NCBI GenBank assembly: GCA_002105175.1
Contig: MCGE01000016.1
Coordinates: forward strand, 565,501-629,500
Length of the DNA: 64,000 bases
From: Absidia repens
Lineage: Eukaryota; Mucoromycota; Mucoromycetes; Mucorales; Cunninghamellaceae
Direction of reading: 5' to 3'
A program made the translations under genes and the position numbers. The notes beneath the pieces were generated by a model, which worked only from the letters and a program-made list of their open reading frames with translations, was not told the origin of the DNA and did no database searches. Shown one piece after another: positions 10,329 to 20,116 of the stretch. Position 1 is the first letter of the stretch, and every line of letters begins with the position of its first letter.

Positions 10329-11638
10329 ATGGAATTCAAAATTTTATTCGATGATGGTCAGGGGAACATTGTTGACGAGGATGGGAATGATCCTATGGCT
10401 GCTGATTATCCTGAACTAGATAAAGAACTGGAGATGCTCACAAACATGGAAATGTATTCAGCGTGTCAGTATGAACAACATCAACACAAGGAAGAACAAC
10501 AAGACGAAACTATGACGCAACAGCAACAGGTGAATACAGCTGCGAAACCCAAAAAGCGCCAATACAGCTCACACTCGGAAGACGTCAAATCTCTTGTCAT
10601 TGCATATCATCTTGAAAAACTTGTATCAGCAGCCAAGGCAGGAAAGGAATACGGGGTGGGACCGCGTGTAGCTCAACGATGGATAAAAGAATACAAGGAA
10701 TCTGGCAAGCAAGAGGAACCTGAGAATAACAAAACAAAACCTGGACCGAAGTCAAGATTAGGGGACGAACACAAACGACATCTTATTGAATTTATAGACG
10801 ACAATCCCTCGGCAATAATCGATCAGGCTGTTGATAGTCTCACCAAGCAATTTGAAGGACTCGTTATCAAGAAAACAGTGGTGCATAATTTCATGAAAAA
10901 TGAATGCAACTATCTCTTAAGAAGGCACATTTTCATCCTTTGGCAAGAAACAGCAATGCAACGATCGAAAAAAGATATGAATGGGTGTTAAAGTGGATGA
11001 ACACTGACATGGATTTCACTACTAACTGCGTTTTTATAGTTGAAGCGGCTTTCAACATCAACCAGCGTAGAACATTTGCATGGGCGGAAAAAGGCGATAC
11101 CCCCATTGTCAAGGTGGCGAAAACACGGGCGATATCTCATACAATACTGGGTGCCATATCTGTTGCAGGTGTTGTCAATATCAGTATTCGAAAACCACGG
11201 ACGAAACAGAAAAGGCAAAAGCGCGGTAGAAACGGAGAAAGCACAACGACAAAAAGGTCAAAAGGCACGACAACTGAACATTATGTGGACTATTTAATGG
11301 AGACTATGGATGTGATGGATCGATATCCCGAATTCAAAGGCTTTTATCTGGTTATGGACAACGCACCAATTCACAAGGCATTGGAAATTCAAACGATGAT
11401 TGAAGAACGTGGTTATCGTTGTATCTATCTTCCACCTTACTCCCCGGAACTAAATCCCATTGAACAATTTTGGTCCAAGGTGAAGTATTCAACAAAGCGA
11501 AGTCTGCTCATGGAAGACGAATGTCTCTCAACAAGGATCAAGGAAGCTTGCAATATGGTTACTCACAAGGATCTTCAAGGTTATGCCGGATATTCTGCTG
11601 CTCGTTTTGCCGATTGTCTCAAGAAATTACCGCTGTAG
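10329..11638 (+). pseudogene. Tc1/mariner (IS630-type) transposase, inactivated
   Basis: The N-terminal part (from 10329) has Gln-rich and helix-turn-helix-like sequence (SAAKAGKEYGVGPRVAQRWI). The C-terminal part, in another frame from about 10904, is the DDE domain: YEWVLKWM, VMDNAPIHK, LPPYSPELNPIEQFWSKVK, with 34 residues between the second Asp and the final Glu (DD34E). Two lesions are visible. First, the frame shifts by one base at about 10910, between KNECN and LSLKKAHFHP. Second, the first catalytic Asp, expected in the F(I/V)DEAAF motif, is Val (codon GTT at 11038-11040, FIVEAAFN). Either change alone should stop transposition, so the copy could move only if supplied with transposase from elsewhere. 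Confidence 0.9.
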
Positions 11639-11831
11639 ATTAGAAATTGTAGTTTAGTTACATTATATTATCGGCTTTATCAATTTTTTATTTGAGTCCC
11701 CAATAAAAACCGAATTGTCTTCATACTCTTTATACTCTAGTTGACTTGCGAACAATATAGATTAGTTATAGTGTGTAGTTGGGGTTTTTTTTATTTCATT
11801 CATTAGATACGCCAACCCAACGAAAATTAAT

Positions 11832-12014
11832 GCGACATTGAAAATCAAAAAATTGAACGAACATTTTATTTCAAAAAGCACGACTTTCATTTTGTTAAAC
11901 CACGACATTTTTTTTTTTGGTGTGCGACAATTTTTTTTTTGCAGTGCGACATTTTTTTTTTCGGAAGAGCGACATGATTTTCAAAAAGTGCGACATCTAA
12001 CTCCGGAATGACAT
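11832..12014 (-). repeat. right terminal inverted repeat of the mariner element
   Basis: Reverse complement of the left end, from GCGACATTG at 11832 to CTCCGGAATGACAT at 12014. It has the same series of CGACA boxes separated by T-runs but one unit fewer than the left end. Confidence 0.9.
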
Positions 12015-12311
12015 TACTGCACGTAAAAACTTTAACAGGACTGATTCGATCATGCAAGAAACACCCACAAATAAAAATATCGTAAGTCAATGTCAAAAAA
12101 AAAAAAAAAAGACTCCCTTATTCACCCTTCTATTTACTGAAAAGCGCCTCCTTTCTGTCGCAAAGTCTATAGCGGAGAATAAAATGCCTGCCCGAAAGAA
12201 AGAAAAATCTATTATTTCCTCCCTTTTTTTTTCTTTTTCTTTTTTGTCTTCCCCTATTCATATTTATTCATTGCCTATCTATTTACGCAACTTGTCCTAA
12301 CACTATAGGCA
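12015..12311. promoter_or_regulatory. CDC24 upstream region and possible leader intron
   Basis: Begins with the mariner target TA. GTAAGTCAATG at about 12081 followed by a T/C-rich stretch and ACTATAG just before the start codon look like the two ends of a 5'-UTR intron. No separate gene seen. Confidence 0.4.
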
Positions 12312-15235
12312 ATGGCAACTATTGATGCTCCTGTTCTCAATGATTCTATTACCAACAAGCAAGCTACACAGAGCAACTCACTCTACCATTCGTGTCGATA
12401 CGTTTTACAAGCTATATCGACTATACACCGCTTACAACCTTACTTGACAATATCTGATCCAATGACTGCAACAACTCCCATGTCTATACTTTGGCACTTT
12501 TGTCGACAAGGTTCTAGTCTGTGTATCCTCTACAACACTTTACGACCTGGCGCCCCTATTCCCGACGACCAGTCATCTACTTCATCATCAACCAATGTGC
12601 GAAAGCCAAAAGCCTATGTATACGACTTCCTTCTCGCCTGTCGGGATCAACTCCAGTTTTGCCCTGACTCTTTATTCACTTTGAAGGATCTGTTTGAAGA
12701 TGATACCAATGGTTTTGTTAGAGTAAGTGCAGCGCATATACTAAATAAATAAATTAATAGCTTGATTTTAAACTCATTTGACATTTCTCTCCTTTTACCT
12801 CGTGATATACACTAGGTAGTCAATATAGTGAAACGTGTAGTCGATAAGATGAAATCGGAAGGAATTATTGTTGTCCCATCACTGGATCGAGATTCTGACC
12901 CTCCAATACCCAAGGATAACCGCGACAAAATTGTGATTGAATTACTCAAAACTGAAAGGAAGTACGTCCAAGACTTGGAGATCTTGCAGGTACGTTCATC
13001 TTTATTATTCTTTCTTTCATATCCTCATACTCATTTCTTCCCAAATAGCATTATATGGATGAAGCACGAGCAAAAGAAATATTACCGCCTGACACTTTAC
13101 ATGAATTATTTGGGAACCTGAATGCATTGGTAGACCATCAGCGAAAATTTTTGGTAGAAATAGAGGATCAAGTCCATCGTGCCCCTGAAAGTCAACGTTT
13201 CGGACAACTATTTATCAGCAATGAAAAACCTTTTGCCGTGTATGAACCCTTCTGCGCCAACTTCCAAACTGCTCAAAATTTGGTGAACCGTGAAACCCAG
13301 GCGCTGGAAAAGCTATCTTATCTCTTATCTGCCACTTTTGAACTTCCCTCTATCCTTATCAAACCTGTGCAGCGCATATGCAAGTATCCTCTCTTGATGA
13401 AAGAACTGGTGAAAACAACTCCAAGTCACTGGCCATTTTATGATGAAACTAAACAGGGATTGGACGCCATCCAAAGGGTTGCTGCCAAGGTGAACGAAAC
13501 AAGTCGACTTCAAGAAAACCTGACTACGCTCCAGCTTTTAAAGGAACGTGTTGATGATTGGTCACCCTCTGACATTGATGGTTTTGGTGCTTTGCTTTTG
13601 CATGACAAATTTATGGTCTTCCGTGGTGATCCCGGTCGCGAATTGGTCGTTTACCTCTTTGAAAAATGCTTGTTTGTGTGCCGTGAAGAAAAAGACAAGG
13701 ATGGAACCAGCAACAAAAAAGCCCAAAAAAAGACCAAGAAAAGTATCGGTGGATCCAGTATGGCTGAAGGCTCTACTTCAGGTGGTCAACCAGCGCATGC
13801 CCGACTTAACGTGCGGGGAAGGATTTTGATATCAAGAATGGTTCAAGTGGTGGACTCTAGTCAAGATGGCACCTCCTCCTTGGAATTATTCTGGTCTGAA
13901 AAATATGTGCAGCCCGGTCAAAACTTCCATCTGGATTCTTTTACTCTCAAATGTCGTCACCCAGAACAGCTTCAACTATGGGAATCGTCACTCAATGATC
14001 TGATCAAGCAATCGAAAACGAGTCAAATCCACCATCACCATCACCACCACCCAGTAGATGCACACCCATCAACTTTAGCTGGCTCACCTCAACTACTATC
14101 ACCATCAACAACAACACCACACTTTTTGTCTCGCCTAGATTCCAATGCCAGTGACTCCAACTATAGCAACAAAGAATACGACGGTCATCGGCTTTGGGAT
14201 AATCACAGCATCGGGCAGCAATCACAGCCGCCTCTTTTACGACAACATTCTCACAATGCAGCATACGACATGACGCTTCAGCAGTTCCCGCATTCTGTTC
14301 GCATCTCACCATCTCACTATTCCGCTTCACCATCTGCATGCTCATCACCAAACCGATTGGAAGTTCATCACGGTTCTGATTATTTGCACTCTATACCAAC
14401 AACCGAACTCTTTACACAGCATCTCCTCGACGAACAGAATAACGACAATCAGGACGATGATTTGGACGATGATTACGACACATATTCACCGGTGATCCAC
14501 ACACCACAAACACCACGGTCATGTACATATATGCCCCAGAAGCAGCAACAGCAGCAGCAGCAATACCACCACAACCATCATCATGCTTTGGAAAAACAAT
14601 TACCAGCAATAATGCCGAACAACAATGACTCAGTCCCTTTCAGGCTACGATCTCAAAGCAGTCCGAATATTCACCCATCACAAAACGGTCATCCCGAAGA
14701 TCCATCACCTCCATTACCCACACACTCATACCATTTATCGCACAATCAACATCCCTATCAGCACTCAGGGATTGTGAAATTTGGCAAAAGAAAAAGCAAC
14801 GACGATCAAAATGCATCCAATTGCCACCCGATATTGGACACAACGACAAGCGCAACCAATGTAGGACCATCCCACCACCATCATTATTATCATCCCAATG
14901 CGCAGCAGCCACAGGACGCTTTGTCAGTGGGATCATCGTCATCACCAGCATCAGCTTCAGCACACGCAGCAACAATCAAACTTAAGGTCTATCATACTGG
15001 CAGCATCTATGCTCTTGTCATCCCATTGACAATCGACTATCCGGAACTGATAGACCGGATTGAACGAAAAATGAAATGTCACAGCACTGTCGCCAACTTG
15101 AATCACCTAATTGTCTCTAGGCTCAAATATCCAGATGAAGAGGGTGATTTGACGCGTCTTAGTTGCAACGACGACTTGCAAATGGCATTTGATCTTCATG
15201 CCCCAAAATGTTCCCTCAACCTTTATATCAGCTGA
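12312..15235 (+). CDS. CDC24: Cdc24-type Rho guanine nucleotide exchange factor (DH-PH-PB1)
   Basis: Exons 12312..12722, 12816..12989 and 13049..15235 join in phase to 923 aa. Residues 1-140 match the Cdc24 N-terminal region (SCRYVLQAI..., YDFLLACR). A DH domain runs from about 170 (ELLKTERKYVQDLEILQ) to 350 (KPVQRICKYPLLMKELV). A PH domain lies at about 371-516, then a long His/Gln/Ser-rich linker, and a C-terminal PB1 domain at about 839-923 (KLKVYHTG...YPDEEGDL). This domain order is specific to fungal Cdc24, which activates Cdc42 at growth sites through Bem1-type scaffolds binding PB1. Poly-His and poly-Gln runs in the linker are normal for this genome. The mariner element ends about 300 bp before the start codon. 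Confidence 0.95.
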
Positions 15236-15559
15236 TATCCTTTTTTTTTTTTTTGGATAGTTGTGACTCCCTCTTGTCCCTCTTCGTTATCTTTATTTAT
15301 TAGTAAATCGCTCGCCCCCCCCACCATCCACGACCTGCTTTATTACTACTCCTATTATTCTTAGTATTACTTCATACCTAGTGTTTATAGTCTTTAAAAC
15401 ACATTTTACCCGTTATTCCCCTTTCCTTTTTTTTTTCCCCCCCATTGTTTCTAGTAAAATGATTTTTTACTTAATAAAGATATCTTTGTTTGTTTATTGT
15501 TTTATCAACATGCATGTGTATTTGTATGAAATATAAACAGCTATCATAGCAGCAATGTT
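15236..15559. other. CDC24 3' flank
   Basis: T-rich with an AATAAA near 15472, probably the CDC24 polyadenylation region. Nothing else recognised. Confidence 0.5.
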
Positions 15560-15629
15560 CGCGATATGATGGGTCAGAGAATGGTTACTAAAAAAAGGCA
15601 TACTTTATTGAAGGACTCCCGATATGTAT

Positions 15630-15663
<34 letters not shown>

Positions 15664-16835
15664 AAACCAGCAATAGTAACACTGTTTGTTATCCAAAGGG
15701 TTAAAGAATGATTAATAAAAAGGTACATTTTACATTGGTATAACACTAAAGCTAAATATGAGGGGTTCATTGCAGCATGGGATTCGACGGAAGGATCTAT
15801 TGGGCAAAGCATGAGGAAGTATAAAGTATGTTTTGAAGAATGGTCAACACAAATTTAAGAGGATGGATATAATAAAATGGGAGCAAATAATATACTATCC
15901 AATGCCATGGGTAGCACAAAATGGATATCTTTGACTGAAACGTAAAAGGGAATGGTAGTAAAAAAGAGAGATCTATTGCATAAGACATGAGAATGACGAA
16001 TGGAAGTAAATAAAGACAGACATATTTTATTCAAACTATGGAAAAACTAAAACTAAACTAAGCTAATGAAGGCCCTCAAAAAAAAAGCTAACTCTTGGTG
16101 GTCCCAAATCCTGCATCCAAAATGAAAGGGTTTTCCCCATGCATCTTGTAAACCCTGAGCGGAAACCCCTTCTAAACTAGATCTGATACTAATCTAAGTT
16201 CATCATTACCCCATAGGAGCCACAATTGTGAAGAATTGAGGAAAGAAAAAAAGAAAAGAAAAGAGAGAGCTGCAAAAAATAAAATATACACATTCACGTG
16301 GGCGGGATTTAATTTTTTTTTTTTTGTTTCTGGTGTGGATTAGGTTGACGATTCATTTTTATTGTCGCATTTTTTTTAGTCGATACAAAAAAGGAAACCT
16401 CTCTTTTCTTTTTTCGAAAAGCATACCTAGTGCATACCATTATCAAAGTGATGACACCCTTCTCAAAACTGTATCATATTTCTGCATTTAACATGCGCAA
16501 CAAGGCTGCTCTTTCTTCTTTCGAAGCGTTTGCAGACAAGAAGGAACCAGTTCGGTCGAGTTCAGTGGCTCCTTTTCATCGTAAAATCGTTTGGCAGTTA
16601 CCGTAGAGTACATAGATTATCCCCTCTGATTGGACTACTGTATGCTACGTTATGTTTATTGTACAACAATACCTTCGACCACCTCCACATGCTCAACACT
16701 CATCTTCTCCTTATACCCTCACCTTGAAATAACTGTCATGGTGTTCCGTCATTCGTTTAGTTATTATAATTTATATATACAGCTGAATAAAAATATATCT
16801 TACCTTTATTACTATTAGTCTCTCATACGTCTAGT
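15560..16835 (+). repeat. dispersed repeat family R1, copy B
   Basis: One of the two most complete copies. It starts near CGATATGATGGGTCAGAG and AAAAAGGCATACTTTATTGAAGG (about 15594), has an internal GACATATTTTATTCAAACT at about 16018, the CCAAAATGAAAGGG...CCATGCATCTTGTAA...TTCTAAACTAG block (16120-16180) and CACGTGGGCGGGATTT at 16295. It ends near CTGAATAAAAATATATC (16783), which resembles an inverted form of the start. No protein-coding frame. Confidence 0.7.
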
Positions 16836-18319
16836 TTGTCTTTTTAAGATTATGTCCTGACTCGATAAGCATATCAATAAAAAGACAACCAAACTCCGCT
16901 TGACTATATACGGTGTGTTTGCATTGAAATAAAAACCAAGCACCTACTGCACTTACAGCACAGTAAACTTTGGGGCTTTTACTATCTCGAGAAATAACCA
17001 ATATTATGAGACGATATTGGTATCGTTGGAAAGCTATTGAAAAAGTGGATTATCAAAGTGACAATATCTTTCAATATCAAGCAACGATTGGTTTAAATAC
17101 AAGGGTGGAAAGAATTCATTTCCATTTTTGGAACACATGCTCTTATAGCGATTGATATTAAGGTTTGCTCTATGTTTTGGAATTTTCATATAAATCCCCA
17201 GGTTTTTTTTTTCACTTTTTTCACTTTTTTTCAATCTTTTTTCAAGACAAAATCAACCAAAGTATACAGTACATACTGCTGCCAGTTTGGAAAACACCAA
17301 GGTAAGTTCTTTTTAAAAAAGAAGCGTTTATACAGCATGTTTAACTTCAATACTAACTAACCTTCTTCTTTATAGACCACTTTTTATCAAGGCGCACAGG
17401 AATTGGTGGAACAGCACTTGGCAGTCAAGATTTGGCATTGGTGGGATCACAACAGAGTTGGTCGTATGGGGAAGGGCAAATCTTTTTAGTTTTGTTTTTT
17501 GCCTGACTTTCTCTGGTTCTTTGTAGGCTGTTAACTTGTCTAGCGGCATGCAAATTGGAAACCGTTATTGTTCAGATGGGGGGTTCGTTTGAATTCCTCT
17601 CCTTTGGTTATCGGAGCTATCAAAACCATAAAGGGCTTTAGTCTCGTGGGGATCTCTATACGGGTGACCTATGACGCCTACGTAGTAAGATTACTGTGCT
17701 GATCTCTCAAAAGACTAATTGGACTCTGGTGGGACCATCTGCCTTCTTGTCTGCCATTTGCTATTGCACCCCTTTTTACTCTGGATGGAAGCAAGGTAAG
17801 AAAAAAGAAAAAGAAAAAAGACTGTCTTCGAGAATGAATACTAAACAATCTTTCTTCTTCTTCCACTTCTTTTTGTGGTGGCGCAGGCCAACTAAGATTT
17901 ACCGTATCTCCTTGGTGGTAGATGGCAATCAAGTTTTACCGTTACATGTCTCTCAATTAAAGGCACTATCTGAATCAAGTCCTCTTCTCCTGACTCCTCT
18001 CAAATCAAGTACATATGAATGTGGCCTTTATCTCAAAACATTATCTGAATCAAGTCTAGCTACTACTCCAAAATTATTCTATTTGTCGTCATACAATACA
18101 CTATACCCCTTAGACATAGAAAACATTTATTTAATCAGTTATTTGATACAAAGAAAAAAAACACCCCTTGCTTTTATTTGACATTACAATCCATGTATTA
18201 CATTTACCTCAATAAAAACCCTTTTGAAGATATACAATATCTCTGTCTCTCTTTGTTTTTGGTGTGTTTACAGTACTTGTATGTATGTGGATGAGAAAGA
18301 AAAAACAAATAATTACAAT
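16836..18319. other. unrecognised stretch between two R1 copies
   Basis: Higher GC and less repetitive than its surroundings, with splice-like signals (CACCAAGGTAAGTTC at 17298, TTATAG at 17375, TTTGTAG at 17526, GGAAGCAAGGTAAG at 17792, GCGCAG at 17886). Short open segments do not join into one convincing protein, and none is recognised. The motif TATCTGAATCAAGTC occurs twice (about 17968 and 18045). It could be a spliced non-coding RNA or a decayed gene or element. Confidence 0.3.
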
Positions 18320-19745
18320 AGTGACATTGTTGACCATACGATGAGTCAGAGGATGGTTAATAAAAAGGCATACCTTTTTGAAGGACATTGGTAGATACAA
18401 AACTAAAGACGAGGGGTTTCATAGTAGCATAGGATTTAATAGTAGAATTCATTGGACAAAGCATAATAATGTATAAGGTGTGTTTTGAAGGATAGTCAAC
18501 ATTTATCGAATGGCATACTTAATTGAAGAACATTGGTAGATACTAAAACTAAAGATGTGGGATTGATAGTATCATTGGTGTTTAATGGAAGAATCTATTG
18601 GACGAAGCATGAGGAAGTCTAAAGTGTGATTTGAAGAATAATATATATATATATATATATTTAAAGGAATGGGTGTAAAATGGGAGCTAATGATACTATA
18701 CATGCTATGAGAAAGACAACAGGGTTATACTGTGACTGAAACATAAACGGGACTTGGAAAAAAGAGATCTATTACACAAGGCACGAGAATGACGAATGGA
18801 CACTTTTTCATTGATGCAAGTATAAAGAGACAGACTTTATTCAGATATAGATAAAAACAATGGACAAACTAAGACTAAACTAAGACTAAACTAAGACTAA
18901 ACTATGCTAATGAAGACTCCAAAAAGCCAACTATTGACGATCCTAAGTCCTAGAGCCAAAAAGAAAGAGTTTCCCCATGCATCTTATAATCCCTGAGCTG
19001 ACACCCCGTCTAAACTAGACCTGACACTAATCTAAGTCCACCATAACCTCAAAGAAGTTTTTTAATAAAGGAAAAAATGAAAAAAAAGAAAGAAAGAGAA
19101 AGAAAGAGAGAGGACAGGGGAATTGGGAGTAAATAAAACTTCACGTGGTCGGGATTTGAAAGGGTTTTTTTTTTTTTTTTTGGAAAGCAGTACTTTTTTA
19201 TTTTTCATTTTTGATTTTTACGACAATCAACAGTATATTAACATTATCAAGAGAATGGATTCTCATTCTCAAGACAGTATGATAACGGCTGCCAATTACC
19301 ATGGGCAACATGGGGTTTTTTTTTTGATGGTTTGGTAGACAAGATGGAACAAATTTCTGGCAAGTTCAGTTCATGGGGGAGGTCCACTGTAGAATAATTT
19401 GCCACTCTAATCCGTGAACAGTACATGAAAATTTAGTGAAGTGACCAATGTATTTAAATGACCTTACCTGCTGATGTTCGACCTAGTTTAGTTTACCGGC
19501 CTTCACTGTAGGATAGTTGTGTCATTCACCGTAGAATCATTTTAACTACAAGATCCTTCCAACTCCCCCCTCCCACACACAATTCCAATCCCCTCACCTT
19601 TATATAGGTATCGTAGCACTGTGCTATGCATTATTAGACTATACAGTTTAGTTTAGTTGCCAAGTTTTATATGTACTCTATATGTATCTGAATAAAATAT
19701 GTCTTGTCCTTATACTTTTAGATCATCTCTCATGCATTTACTGTA
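18320..19745 (+). repeat. dispersed repeat family R1, copy C
   Basis: Begins CCATACGATGAGTCAGAGG and AAAAAGGCATACCTTTTTGAAGG (18361). It has an internal triplication of AAACTAAGACT (about 18865-18900), a CCCCATGCATCTTATAATCCCTGAGCTG block (18970-19000), CACGTGGTCGGGATTTGAA at 19142 and the end CTGAATAAAATATGTCTTGTCC at 19689. An AT microsatellite lies at 18642-18660. Non-coding. Confidence 0.7.
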
Positions 19746-20116
19746 ACATATTTCTTCTTTTCAAATATATATATATATACCAACACTGGACGGTGCTGTT
19801 ATCGTACAGTATTGTATAATTGCGTGTAATGACACCATATCTATGCGATACGTTTTATAAGACACCCCATTCAAGAGACAAACATTTATCATTCCCTCCC
19901 CTGCCCTATTCATATCAAACTTCATCATCAGCCTGAGATGCTTTTTAAAATACACGCTTTTGTTTATTTCTGAATTCAAACAGTAAGAAAAGATAGAATA
20001 CAACAATAATAGAGATATGATATACATACATAATAAATAAGGTAAAAATATATAAAAAAATAAAATAAAATAAAAACTATCTAATAAATAAACTAATACA
20101 ACCTGCAAAATAAAAC
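19746..20116. other. intergenic, TRS120 3' side
   Basis: AT-rich with an AT dinucleotide run at 19765-19780. It probably holds the TRS120 3' UTR on the minus strand. No gene seen. Confidence 0.5.

Larger units (their letters stand above)
10066..12014 (+). mobile_element. Tc1/mariner-like DNA transposon with long terminal inverted repeats
   Basis: A 1949-bp element bounded by TA on both sides (10064-10065 and 12015-12016), the usual mariner target duplication. The ends match as long inverted repeats: left GTCATTCCGGAGTTAGATGT..., right ...ACATCTAACTCCGGAATGAC. They enclose one transposase reading frame that is now broken. The outermost two to four bases of the two ends differ, so the exact ends could be off by a few bases. 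Inserted between the Fanzor gene and CDC24. Confidence 0.9.

Noticed and set aside
10066..12014. Fanzor as cargo of the mariner element
   Set aside because: The TIRs and TA duplications enclose only the transposase; the Fanzor gene lies entirely outside them.
12052..12300. Short frame before CDC24 (MQETPTNKNIV...)
   Set aside because: It runs through a poly(A) tract and a likely leader intron; better explained as 5' UTR.
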